Assembly (NCBI GenBank): GCA_959601025.1
Contig: CAUGOD010000003.1
Coordinates: 52,806-116,805 of the forward strand
Direction: 5' to 3'
Origin: an uncultured Oscillospiraceae bacterium
GTDB taxonomy: Bacteria; Bacillota; Clostridia; Oscillospirales; Acutalibacteraceae
Length of the DNA: 64,000 nucleotides
The notes under the pieces are model-generated. The model saw only the letters and a program-made list of their open reading frames with translations, searched no databases and was not told the DNA's origin. A program made the position numbers and the translations under genes. Positions 16,846 through 25,982 of the stretch are shown here, in pieces; positions within the stretch are counted from its first letter, which is position 1; every line of letters starts with the position of its first letter.

Positions 16846-19800
16846 TTATTCCGCCTTCAGCTCATACCGGTCGCACGCCGTAATGGACGCGTCGAACAGG
16901 CCGGACTTGTTGCGGGTACCCTCCAGAATATTCATAACGGTATTGACCACGCTCAGGGTGATCTCGTTTTTGCCCTCCACGATATAATCGGAGATATCGA
17001 GGACATAAGGATTCCACAGGCAGGTGCCGACAAATTGGCCGTTCACCGTTACCTCCAGCACATCGGTGCCCACCGACGCGCGCAGGAAGAGCGCCTTGCC
17101 GACATAATCGGCCGGAACGTCGATCACCTGGGTGTAAGAACCGGTGCCCGAGAAATAGGGCAGGCCCTGCGGCACCCAGTCGCCGGTACGGATGGTCCGG
17201 ACCGGGGCGGCAATGATCTCGCGTCCGCAGCATTCCTTCACGCTGAAATCGCCGATGACCTTCAGCAGGTCGATCATGCCGTCCGACTTCTTGCGCACGG
17301 TCAGCTTTACAGCGACGGCGTTCACGCCCTCGACCGCATAGCCCTTCAGCGGAACCTCCTTGATCTCCGCGTCGAGGAAGCTGCGCACCGGGGTTTCGGT
17401 CATCCGCTTGCCGTTAATATAGAGCTCGTATTTCTCGCCCTTGAAGCCGTCGATCATCAGCCGGAGGTCGTCCGGGAGAGTTTCCGCCTCAAAGTGGGTG
17501 ACATACCACAGATCCACCGGGTAGGTGTTTTCGTCCCGTTCCTCGGGAAGCTGAAGCTCCCACGCGCCCATGCGCATGTCGAACCAGCCGTCGAACGCAT
17601 AATCCGGGGCGCTGATCGCGGCGACGTCCACGGGAGTTCCGTCGTCGATCCGCATCTTCCACCGATCGGTGAGCAGCGCGTTGGGCGCGTTCACCGCGAA
17701 GGACCAGTCGTCTGCGAAGGCCAGATCGGCCAGCGGCTTCTGCGCCTTCACCGGCAGAATCTGTTCTTTTCCGTTCCGGGACAGGACGACCCTGCCGTCC
17801 TGCTCCAGCCGGCCGTAGCCCCTCACTGTGCCGCCGACCCCGGTCAGCGTCAGGTCGGATTCCACCGCGTGCACGGCGGCCGGGCCGGAGGTAAAGCTGA
17901 CCATGTGGGAGCCATAGGGCTGCATGGTGAGCTGAAAGGTCGTCTCCCCATTCTCAACGCGGTAGACCAGCACGTCGGTGATGTCGCCGTTTTCGAGGTT
18001 CCAGAGCTGCGGCTGTACCTCGCCCTTCAGGGTGACGGTAATTTCCGCGCCCTTCTCCACCGGATTGCTCAGGAAGAAGAAGTCCTGTCCGTCCTTCACG
18101 CGATGGAGGTAGAACACCTCGTCGTTGTCGATCCGGATTTCGGGGGTGACGCATTCCAGCATCGCCTTCTTCAGAATTTCCAGCCCGTCGTTGGCGTCAA
18201 AGCCCTGGCCGGTCACAAAGACCGCCTTGCCGCCCTTCCCGTTCTCGTTGACGATCAGGGACTGGCCCTTTTCGTCCGAAGAGAGGAACGCGTCGCGCAG
18301 CGCCGCCGGGTTCGCGCCGAACAGCTTCTCAAACCGGCCGCAGAGGTCGCCCGCGTCGCCCTCGACGGTCTTGTAGGGCAGCAGCGCGTCGCCGCCGAGC
18401 TTACCGCCCTTCGCATAGAAGTCCTCGAGGATATCCAGCGTGGAGGCTTTGATGTGGGTGACGGGAGGCAGCATCAGCATTTCGTATTTTTCGTCCCGGA
18501 TGCAGAGCCTGCCGTCCTCAATCGTGCAGTCGCGCAGCACATCCTCGTCAATGTAGTCGTAATCGATGTGCAGGCGGAGCAGGCGGTCGGTCATGTAATT
18601 CCAGTCGTTTTCGATGGTGTCACCGATCTTGGTGGTCGTCTGGGGCATATAGTTGGCCCAGATGCTGCTCATCGGGTAAAGAATGGCGACCTTCGCCACA
18701 TGGTAACCGCTGGTGACCAGATAGCCCAGGCGGGTCATGTAGTCGTTGAACAGCTTATACTGCTTCCACCAGGTGTGGTGATAGAACTGAGACGGCGGCC
18801 AGTCGCGCTTGCGCTCGCCTTCGATCGAGTAATGGAAGCCATGAGGGGTGAAGATATTGACGCCGAGGATATATTCCCAGTCGGCGATCCACTTCATCCG
18901 CTCCATCGAGCAGTCCCAGTAAGAACCGCCCATCGACTCGCAGATCAGGCGGACGCTGCCGTTCTGGTGAGCGGCGGAGCTTGCGATCTTCAGCGCGACG
19001 TGCTCATTCGGCATCTCCCGGGTGCCGATGCGGGGATACAGGTGGTCCACGCCGGTCATATCCATGTGCCGGAGCATATGGAACAGGTTGCCGCCGGTAC
19101 GCGCGTGCTGCCGCAGGGATTCCTCATACAGCAGGTGGCCGGTAAAGTTGGTGTCGTTCGCCTCGCACCAGTCGGCGATCTGCTTGTAATAGGCTTTCTC
19201 GTACTGCTTGGACAGGCAGCTCCAGAAATCGTAACGGACCTGCTCGGTGTCGCCGCCCAGGTCGAAGAACAGCTTGGGCAGGTGCTTCTTCAGATCGTAC
19301 CCATTGTACTCCTTGAAGATTTTGAACATCTGCTTGGACCACGGCAGAATCTTGTTCCTGCCGGCGGACTCGAAATACAGCATGGCCGGCTCGTCCGTGA
19401 AGAAGCCCTTCACGTCCTTGCTAAAGGAGGCGCCGATGCGCTTTTTATACTGCTCGTGGGTATACTCCAGAAACTTTTCGGTGGATTCGGGGTTCAGCAC
19501 GTCGCAGTACCAGCTGGCCTTCCGCTCGATGAAATAGCACAGCTTCCAGGGCCCCTTCGGGGCTTCCCAGGAGATAACCTTGTCGAAAGACAGGGTGGGC
19601 ATCAGGTCGATATACTCAAAATTGCCCTTTTCCATGTCTTCGATCTTCATGGCGCAGGCGTAGATCGGCTCGCTCTCCTCCAGGTCGTTATACCGGGAGT
19701 CGGTGCCTTCCATGAACATGAAATACTGGCCGGGGATATAATTATCCACCATTTCCAGGTATACTTCGGTCAGGTCGGGATTCTTCTCCATCACCTGCTT

Positions 19801-20121
19801 GCAGCAGGTGCCGCTCGGCCAGTTGTATTCGTCGTAAATCCAGACCTGCATCCCGATTTCCTGCGCCTTGCGGATGGTGAATTCCACCCGGTCCAGCCAG
19901 TCCTCGCCCATATAGGGGCAGTAGTCGTTGATCCCGAAGCGGGCATGGATATGAATGCCGGGGATGCCCTTTGCGTGCAGCTCGCGGAGCTGGTATTCCA
20001 TCTCGTCATAGTCCATCTCGCCGTTCCAGAACCAGAACGGCATAATACCGAACTCCGGCGACGGGTTTTTGAACTTTTCCACGGACAACGCTTCGCCATC
20101 GGTCAATTTGTTATAGTCCAT
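16846..20121 (-). CDS. GH106-like putative glycoside hydrolase
   Basis: A 1091-residue protein without signal peptide. The N-terminal barrel starts with PFWFWNGEMDYDEMEYQL and contains GIPGIHIHARFG and VWIYDEYNWPSG, the pattern seen in GH106-type alpha-L-rhamnosidases and their uncharacterised relatives. A galactose-binding-like beta-sandwich follows near the C-terminus (YFSGTGSYTQVIDVPADYVGKALFLR, about residues 975-1060). It would act in the cytoplasm on imported oligosaccharide. It is 47 bp downstream of another cytoplasmic glycosidase, and AGAAGGA precedes the ATG. The hydrolase fold is well supported; rhamnose specificity is not. Confidence 0.72.
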   Translation of the reverse strand: MDYNKLTDGEALSVEKFKNPSPEFGIMPFWFWNGEMDYDEMEYQLRELHAKGIPGIHIHARFGINDYCPYMGEDWLDRVEFTIRKAQEIGMQVWIYDEYNWPSGTCCKQVMEKNPDLTEVYLEMVDNYIPGQYFMFMEGTDSRYNDLEESEPIYACAMKIEDMEKGNFEYIDLMPTLSFDKVISWEAPKGPWKLCYFIERKASWYCDVLNPESTEKFLEYTHEQYKKRIGASFSKDVKGFFTDEPAMLYFESAGRNKILPWSKQMFKIFKEYNGYDLKKHLPKLFFDLGGDTEQVRYDFWSCLSKQYEKAYYKQIADWCEANDTNFTGHLLYEESLRQHARTGGNLFHMLRHMDMTGVDHLYPRIGTREMPNEHVALKIASSAAHQNGSVRLICESMGGSYWDCSMERMKWIADWEYILGVNIFTPHGFHYSIEGERKRDWPPSQFYHHTWWKQYKLFNDYMTRLGYLVTSGYHVAKVAILYPMSSIWANYMPQTTTKIGDTIENDWNYMTDRLLRLHIDYDYIDEDVLRDCTIEDGRLCIRDEKYEMLMLPPVTHIKASTLDILEDFYAKGGKLGGDALLPYKTVEGDAGDLCGRFEKLFGANPAALRDAFLSSDEKGQSLIVNENGKGGKAVFVTGQGFDANDGLEILKKAMLECVTPEIRIDNDEVFYLHRVKDGQDFFFLSNPVEKGAEITVTLKGEVQPQLWNLENGDITDVLVYRVENGETTFQLTMQPYGSHMVSFTSGPAAVHAVESDLTLTGVGGTVRGYGRLEQDGRVVLSRNGKEQILPVKAQKPLADLAFADDWSFAVNAPNALLTDRWKMRIDDGTPVDVAAISAPDYAFDGWFDMRMGAWELQLPEERDENTYPVDLWYVTHFEAETLPDDLRLMIDGFKGEKYELYINGKRMTETPVRSFLDAEIKEVPLKGYAVEGVNAVAVKLTVRKKSDGMIDLLKVIGDFSVKECCGREIIAAPVRTIRTGDWVPQGLPYFSGTGSYTQVIDVPADYVGKALFLRASVGTDVLEVTVNGQFVGTCLWNPYVLDISDYIVEGKNEITLSVVNTVMNILEGTRNKSGLFDASITACDRYELKAE

Positions 20122-20168
20122 ACGGTCACATCCTTCTGTTATGGATTAAAGGGTCGCCCTCCGCGGCC

Positions 20169-22328
20169 TCAGCAGAGCTCCACGACCAGGTACAGCGGCA
20201 TATCCTGAATCTTCACGTTCAGGATATCGCCGTCCTTTTTCACGGTATGTTTCACTTCCGAACCATCAAGGGTGTGCATGATCACGCCGGTAATGGCATC
20301 CGGCACCCGGACGGACAGGTTAAGCTCCGGGATCGGCGCAATACGGTCGGACGCCTCATCGTAGCGGTAGCTGATGAGGTGGACGGAACGGCACTCGGCC
20401 GATTCCTGCATATGGACGCCCACGTCGGCGTTGTCCACCCGCAGCTGCCACAGCCCGTCGTAGGCCTTCCGGAAGCCTTCACGGAAGCAGGCGAGCGCTT
20501 CCCGCTTGCTGTCCGGGTTCTCCACCATGTAAACGTTTTCGCGGTCCTTGATGGCATCCAGCCAGCCCGGAACGTTTTCTCCGGCGCGGCCAAAGATGAG
20601 TAACCGTTTACCCGCCTGGACATGCTCCGTCAGCACCTCGGTCTGGTTCACCGTCAGAATATCACAATCCGGGACAACAATCAAGTCATATTGGGCAATA
20701 TCTTTAAGAGAAATGTTTTCGACCCGCAGCTCGTCGTCTCCAAACATCTTCACGTCGTAGAGCACCTGCTGGTCGGACAGCTCCTTAATGACCTCCCAGA
20801 AGGGCAGGCGGGAGGTGTTTTCGTCGATGATATCGGTCGGGGTATAGAACAGGATGCTGTCTTTCTTCTGCTGTACGTCGCCGGTGTAGTCCTTGGTGAC
20901 CTCGCGCCAGTAGTAGCTCGGATAGCTGTACATCACCATGGTGTTCGCCGCGCTGGCCTTGGAATACAGCCGCTCGTTGTTTTTGAGGAACTTCTGGACC
21001 TGCTCGGTCACATCCCGGGGCGGATAGAACGCGTCCTTGATGGTGTTGCCCATCCAGCCGCCGTAGGGAACCGACATGTTGCAGCTATAGGTCGCGGCTT
21101 CGAGCAGGAGCAGGCGGTACAGGTCGTAGCCCTTGCCCTTATCCAGCATCTCGAGCAGCTCGGGGATCACGCCGCCATAGGGGTTTTCCGCAATCACGAC
21201 CGGCTTGGTATTGGAGAAGCCGGCCACATAGCGGTACCAGTGAGGCTGGCGGAAAACGGTGCTGTTCATTTCGGTGATCAGCACGTCGACCGTGTTCTCC
21301 ATCGGGTAATACACCGGCATCAGGTTGAAGAAGTTGGCGGATACCTCAATTTCGCGGTTCTGGGTCCTGCGGGCGTAATCCCGGGCAAAATCCACCAGCT
21401 CAATAAAATGTTTTTTCACCGCGCGCTGCTGGAAATCGTAGTATTCCTTGAACAGCGGCGCGCCGTTCGGGAAGTCGTAATGGTTGTCGTTGATGAAATC
21501 CTTATAATCGAAAGTCTCCAGATCGATATCGTCGTACTCCGGGCTCAGCTTACCGGCCGCCCGCAGCTCCTTGAGATAGGCGGTGAACTGCTTGCGGCAG
21601 TCCTTGCAGAAGCATCCGCCCGCCCCCAGGGAGGTAATCGGCAGCTCCGCCTCGTCCAGCTGGACGCCGGCCACGCCCGCATCGATCTGAATCTGGATAA
21701 TCTTCTTCATGTAGTCGCGCCACACGGGATTGTTGCGGCAGGTCTGGTAGCAGGTCTCCGAATGGCCGACCACTTCGACCCAGCGGGCATGCACCGGCTC
21801 GCCCTTATAAGTACGGGCCGCCACTTCCTCCCACAGGTCGGTGACCAGCTCGCCGTCGCTGTTGATGATCCCGTCGGGATAGTAATCCTTCAGCGAGGTG
21901 CGGAACAGGCCGTCATGTTTGCCGTTCGAGAACTCGCGCAGGCCGTACCAGTCGTGCGGCTGGTCCTTATCCCGCAGGACATTCATCTGCTTGATGTATT
22001 TGCCGTCTTCGGAGAGGACTACCGGGAATTCCCAGCCCTGTACTTCAAAGACGATGCCGAAGACTTTGATGCCGCGTTTATTGCATTCCGCAATAAACTC
22101 GCTGTCGTTCATGAAGCCGTAAAAGCGCAGGCGGGGGTCCACCTCGCCAAAGGCCTCGTTTTCCAGATAGGGAAGCGAAATGGAACCGCCGCCGAGCGCC
22201 GACCACACCAGCATGGTGCCCTCGTACTTCTCCAAATCCTCCACCATCTGCATGCTGCGGAACGGTAGGCTGGGATGATAACAATGGTTGTTTTTATACC
22301 AGCCGTCAAAATAAATGCCTCTTTCCAC
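20169..22328 (-). CDS. Unclassified TIM-barrel glycoside hydrolase
   Basis: A 719-residue cytoplasmic protein starting at a GTG seven bases after GGAGG. The N-terminal two thirds look like a (beta/alpha)8 glycosidase barrel. One candidate acid/base is in AGVQLDEAELP, near a CFCKDCRKQF cysteine cluster typical of hypothetical glycosidases related to GH29/GH42-like barrels. Residues about 540-610 (YDLIVVPDCDILTVNQTEV and GKRLLIFG) resemble the beta-galactosidase trimerisation/GATase-like domain. I cannot place it in a numbered GH family. Two operator-like sites (20529-20540 and 20600-20611) lie inside the gene. It is the first gene of the long leftward catabolic run. Confidence 0.7.
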   Translation of the reverse strand: MERGIYFDGWYKNNHCYHPSLPFRSMQMVEDLEKYEGTMLVWSALGGGSISLPYLENEAFGEVDPRLRFYGFMNDSEFIAECNKRGIKVFGIVFEVQGWEFPVVLSEDGKYIKQMNVLRDKDQPHDWYGLREFSNGKHDGLFRTSLKDYYPDGIINSDGELVTDLWEEVAARTYKGEPVHARWVEVVGHSETCYQTCRNNPVWRDYMKKIIQIQIDAGVAGVQLDEAELPITSLGAGGCFCKDCRKQFTAYLKELRAAGKLSPEYDDIDLETFDYKDFINDNHYDFPNGAPLFKEYYDFQQRAVKKHFIELVDFARDYARRTQNREIEVSANFFNLMPVYYPMENTVDVLITEMNSTVFRQPHWYRYVAGFSNTKPVVIAENPYGGVIPELLEMLDKGKGYDLYRLLLLEAATYSCNMSVPYGGWMGNTIKDAFYPPRDVTEQVQKFLKNNERLYSKASAANTMVMYSYPSYYWREVTKDYTGDVQQKKDSILFYTPTDIIDENTSRLPFWEVIKELSDQQVLYDVKMFGDDELRVENISLKDIAQYDLIVVPDCDILTVNQTEVLTEHVQAGKRLLIFGRAGENVPGWLDAIKDRENVYMVENPDSKREALACFREGFRKAYDGLWQLRVDNADVGVHMQESAECRSVHLISYRYDEASDRIAPIPELNLSVRVPDAITGVIMHTLDGSEVKHTVKKDGDILNVKIQDMPLYLVVELC
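20529..20611. promoter_or_regulatory. Two intragenic operator-like sites
   Basis: GTAAACGTTTTC at 20529-20540 and GTAACCGTTTAC at 20600-20611 are 71 bp centre to centre, inside the coding region of the glycosidase. They match the intergenic operator consensus at 11 of 12 positions each. Roadblock repression or looping is possible; coincidence cannot be excluded. Confidence 0.35.
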
Positions 22329-22374
22329 GACGTCGCCTCCGTTTTTCGGAATTTTTGGCCGCGCTGTTTTTCGG

Positions 22375-22496
22375 AACAGCCGGCTGTTAAAAAGGCCGTT
22401 TAAAAAAAGCGGGGCCGACGGCCCCTTTTGCTTCCGGCCATATGCGCGGAACGGCCATGCTTCCCGCCGCCAGGCAAAAGCCGGGCGGCGGGAAGC
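22375..22496. repeat. Palindromes between ABC operon and glycosidase gene
   Basis: A 14-bp palindrome AACAGCCGGCTGTT lies at 22375-22388, and a 13-bp GC-rich stem around a 12-base loop at 22459-22496. The palindrome could be an operator for the gene starting at 22328. The hairpin follows the binding-protein stop but lacks a T-run. Confidence 0.45.
22401..22425 (-). terminator. Terminator of the ABC transporter operon
   Basis: On the minus strand the stem GGGGCC-GTC-GGCCCC is followed by GCTTTTTTT, a standard intrinsic terminator. It separates the ABC operon from the glycosidase gene starting at 22328. Confidence 0.85.
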
Positions 22497-22568
22497 CGCC
22501 GATTCCTATGCTTTCTGTTTATCCCTTAATCAATACGCAATCGACGGGCAACGAACGCCCCGCCAAGA

Positions 22569-23882
22569 TTATTCGCCGCTGTAAACCAGCTCGATACCGC
22601 TGTTGATCGACGGCTCCAGCGTTTCCGCGATGGTGGCCGCCGGGGTCCCGGTCGCCGCATAGTTGATGATCGACGCAATCATTTCGTCGATGTTGGCGGT
22701 GGCCTTGTCATACGCATAGACATAGTTGACGTCGTCCGCATAGATCATATCGTAGTTTTCCTGACCATAGCGGGCGGCTTCCTTCGCGTCGCCGACTTCC
22801 TTCTGCTTGTCGTTGACCATCCGCATAAAGACCGTCGCGCCCTGGGGGTTCTTCGCTCCAGCGGGCACCGCAAACGCCTGCGGATACACAAACACGTTCT
22901 TGCCTTCCATGTCGGGACCGGCGGGCAGCGGCACCATGCCGACGTCAAACGGATTGTTGTTCGGGAATTCCTTGCCGCAGATCATGCCCAGGGCGTTGTT
23001 GTCCCACCAGCCAAACATGGAATTGCCTTCGTCAATGTGGATAAAGCCGTTTGGCTCGGCCAGCCATTCGCCAAACTTGGTAATGGTATTCTGGACAGCC
23101 GGGGTTTTCAGCGCGGAGGTCGCTGTGCCGTTCTTGGTGTCGACGTCGATGATACCGCTGCCGTTGGCCACCATGAACTGGGTAATAATCTCGGACCAGC
23201 CGGCGAAGCCGAACTGGGAAATCTCGCCGTCGGTGCGCTTGAGCAGCGCCTTGCCGGCCTTTTCAAACTCCTCCCAGTTCCATTTGCCCTCACGGAAGAG
23301 CTCGTCGGGATGGGTCAGGCCTTCCAGATCGAACAGATCCTTGTTGAACATGATATATTTGAGATACGGCTTGATCGGAATCGCATAGGTCTTGTCCTTC
23401 CAGGAGAAGAGGCTGCGGTCCACCTTGTAATACGAAAAGTCCGCGTCGGTGACATAATCGTCGACCGGCTGCACCACCTTGTTGAAGATCACGTTGTGCA
23501 TGATACGGTCATACACCTCAATCAGATCCGGCGCTGAGCCAGAGTTCTGACGGTTAATCGTCTCCTCAAGCATTTTGCCCCATTCGGTGTAAATGATCTC
23601 GACCTTGCCGCCGTACTTCGCTTCGAAGTCGGGAATGGCTTCCAGAATCGGGTCGTAGACGTTCCCATCCGCCGCCGTGTCCTGCTCGTACTGATCCGGA
23701 TTGTACCAGTACACAATGGAGATGTTTGGATTGTCCAGGCTCTCGGGCAGCCCGGCGGACGCCGGCGTGCTGGCGCCGCTCCCCGACGGCTTGCTGCTCT
23801 CCGTTTCGCCGGAACAGCCGACCAGGCTGCCTCCAATCATGGAAACGGCGAGAAGGGTTGCGAGAATTCTTTTGACTTTCAT
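22569..23882 (-). CDS. Carbohydrate ABC transporter substrate-binding lipoprotein
   Basis: A 437-residue family 1 extracellular solute-binding protein. The signal peptide ends in the lipobox SLVGC, so Cys23 is lipidated. The mature protein has the usual two-lobed fold with IVYWYNPDQYEQDTAADG, NRQNSGSAPDLIEVY and FMRMVNDKQKEV blocks. It would capture oligosaccharides for the two adjacent permeases. AAAGGAG precedes the ATG. It is the last gene of an operon that contains a second binding protein at the other end. The ligand cannot be read from sequence. Confidence 0.92.
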   Translation of the reverse strand: MKVKRILATLLAVSMIGGSLVGCSGETESSKPSGSGASTPASAGLPESLDNPNISIVYWYNPDQYEQDTAADGNVYDPILEAIPDFEAKYGGKVEIIYTEWGKMLEETINRQNSGSAPDLIEVYDRIMHNVIFNKVVQPVDDYVTDADFSYYKVDRSLFSWKDKTYAIPIKPYLKYIMFNKDLFDLEGLTHPDELFREGKWNWEEFEKAGKALLKRTDGEISQFGFAGWSEIITQFMVANGSGIIDVDTKNGTATSALKTPAVQNTITKFGEWLAEPNGFIHIDEGNSMFGWWDNNALGMICGKEFPNNNPFDVGMVPLPAGPDMEGKNVFVYPQAFAVPAGAKNPQGATVFMRMVNDKQKEVGDAKEAARYGQENYDMIYADDVNYVYAYDKATANIDEMIASIINYAATGTPAATIAETLEPSINSGIELVYSGE

Positions 23883-23992
23883 GGTCTTGGCTCCTTTCCC
23901 CTAATAAAAAATCTCTTATCTTCCACCGTCCGCCTTTGACAGACGGCAAAATTCAAAAGGATTTCGTTTTGAAACGCTTCCCCGCCGCCGGC

Positions 23993-25006
23993 TTACATGC
24001 CGGTGAGACCGGAGCTCTCGATGCTCTCGGAGAAGTTTTTCTGAAGCAAGACATACAGAATGACCAGCGGAATGATCGACAGCAGACAAATCGCCTGAAT
24101 CTGGGTCTGCGAGGTATTTACGTCGATATTCAGCCCCAGGTTATGCATGTTGGCCAGCCGTTCCTGGAAGCTCGCCAGCGTGGTAGCTACGACCTCCATT
24201 TTGCTTCCCAGGAAGGTAGAGGGCGTGTAATAATCGTTCCAGTTCCAGACTACCGACAGAAGCACGACGGTCAGCACGATATTTTTCGTGGTGGGCACCA
24301 CCACCCGGAGGAAGGTGCTGTACGCGTTGCAGCCGTCAATCGAAGCGGCCTCCTCCAGCTCCCTCGGCAGGCTGAGGAAGAACTGGCGGTAAATGAAAAT
24401 ATACAGGCCGGATCGCAGCCCTACTCCCAAAATGGCGGGAAGAATGGTGACCCACGGGGTCCCGATCAGGTTGACCTCCACGTTCACGCCGGGAATCCGG
24501 TTAATCAGCGAAAACAGCCAGAGCGGATCAAAGAAACGGTATTCCAAATACAGAGACGCGGAAATGGTCTGCTGCGGCACGACGATGGTCAGAACCACCA
24601 GGGCGAACAGGAGGCCGCGTCCCCGGAAGTTGAAGCGGGACAGTCCATAGGCCACCAGCATACATGTCACCGTGGAGATCAGCGCCGGGATAATCGCCGC
24701 CAGCAGCGTATCCCACAGCATGCTTCCCAGGTCGATGATCTTAAGCACAATGGAGAAATTCTCCAGAGTCAGATTGCGGGGAATCCAGATCACCGACGGA
24801 TCGTAATACTGGTCGGTCGGCTTGAACGCATTGCTGATCATGTACAGGACAGGATACAAAATGACGAAGCAAAGCCCGATCAGCAGCGCATGGCGGAAAA
24901 TCACAAACAGGATATGCTGCGGTTTATGTACGCGGACGAAATGCTGCGCGTCCTCCCGTATTTTGTCCCGGTTATCCGGGGTAAAACGTTGTTTTAGCTT
25001 CTCCAT
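23993..25006 (-). CDS. Carbohydrate ABC transporter permease, MalG type
   Basis: A 337-residue permease with six predicted transmembrane helices and a longer hydrophilic N-terminus (about 1-35). The coupling EAA loop reads LEEAASIDGCNAYSTFLRVVVP. This is the partner of the MalF-type permease directly upstream, 13 bp away, and together they form the channel for the lipoprotein at 22569. GGGAGGG precedes the ATG. No ATPase is encoded in the operon, so a shared MsmK-type ATPase elsewhere is assumed. Confidence 0.93.
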   Translation of the reverse strand: MEKLKQRFTPDNRDKIREDAQHFVRVHKPQHILFVIFRHALLIGLCFVILYPVLYMISNAFKPTDQYYDPSVIWIPRNLTLENFSIVLKIIDLGSMLWDTLLAAIIPALISTVTCMLVAYGLSRFNFRGRGLLFALVVLTIVVPQQTISASLYLEYRFFDPLWLFSLINRIPGVNVEVNLIGTPWVTILPAILGVGLRSGLYIFIYRQFFLSLPRELEEAASIDGCNAYSTFLRVVVPTTKNIVLTVVLLSVVWNWNDYYTPSTFLGSKMEVVATTLASFQERLANMHNLGLNIDVNTSQTQIQAICLLSIIPLVILYVLLQKNFSESIESSGLTGM

Positions 25007-25019
25007 AGCGATCCCTCCC

Positions 25020-25931
25020 TCATTCCTGGATTTTTGAGACGCGTTTTCCGATCAGCAGGTAGGCCAGCCCCAGGAACAGGATGACAACCAGGAAATAAAT
25101 CCACGCCATCGTCGCGCTATAAGACAGCTTCATAACCTTTCCAAAGCCCATGTTCTGGATGGCCGCCATCATCGTGTTGCCGGTGGATGAGGTACCGTAG
25201 GCCATGAAGGAGTCGATAATGGTATACACAATGTTCAGGAATATAATCGGGGAAACCAGCGGAATGGTGATTTTCCAGAAGATGTCCCAGCTGCTGGCGC
25301 CCTCAATCTTACAGGCTTCGTAGCCGGAGGCGGGAATCTTTTGCAGGCCGCTGAGGAACAGAAGAATCTGCACGCCGGATTTTGAAATCAGGGAAAATAT
25401 CCGATCCACCGTGTTGCTGATGAAATTCACCACGTCGGTGGGAACGTTTCCCTGAAGCATCAAATCCTTCAGGCCGGCGCTCTGGAACATAAACGCGTTC
25501 TGTCCGCCGCTCAGGCTGCTTCCGCCGCCGATAACGCCCTGCATCATGGTATACACAACGCCGGAGGTCAGGATGATCGGCAGGAAGAACACCGCCCGGT
25601 AAAAGGTCCGCCCGTGAAACTTCTGATTCAGGATCACAGCGACCAGCAGACTGAACATGGTCACGATAACCACTTCGTACAGCATGTTCCCCACCGCGGT
25701 CCCAAGCAGCTGCGGATAGCTCGCATCCTTCAGGAGCAGGTACTCATAATTGGAGAAGCCCACCCAGTTCATGGTAAAGCCGTTTGCCGAAAGCTTCACG
25801 TCGTTAAAGGTGTAAATCAGGGAATTTACAATCGGGACCAGGAAAAACAGAAGGAACCCAATCACCCAGGGAAGAACGAACACGTAACCGGCCCGGGCCC
25901 TTTTCCTTTCAAAATGAGATCGTCTTTTCAT
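25020..25931 (-). CDS. Carbohydrate ABC transporter permease, MalF type
   Basis: A 303-residue permease with six predicted transmembrane helices (the first at about 15-37, VFVLPWVIGFLLFF). The EAA loop is YEACKIEGASSWDIFWKITIPL. It pairs with the permease at 23993. It sits 51 bp downstream of the DUF5696 gene, which ties that exported protein to the transporter. Confidence 0.93.
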   Translation of the reverse strand: MKRRSHFERKRARAGYVFVLPWVIGFLLFFLVPIVNSLIYTFNDVKLSANGFTMNWVGFSNYEYLLLKDASYPQLLGTAVGNMLYEVVIVTMFSLLVAVILNQKFHGRTFYRAVFFLPIILTSGVVYTMMQGVIGGGSSLSGGQNAFMFQSAGLKDLMLQGNVPTDVVNFISNTVDRIFSLISKSGVQILLFLSGLQKIPASGYEACKIEGASSWDIFWKITIPLVSPIIFLNIVYTIIDSFMAYGTSSTGNTMMAAIQNMGFGKVMKLSYSATMAWIYFLVVILFLGLAYLLIGKRVSKIQE

Positions 25932-25982
25932 AACAATACCGCGCCTTTCGGTTGGATTGGATTTTACCGGCTTTAGCCGCCC

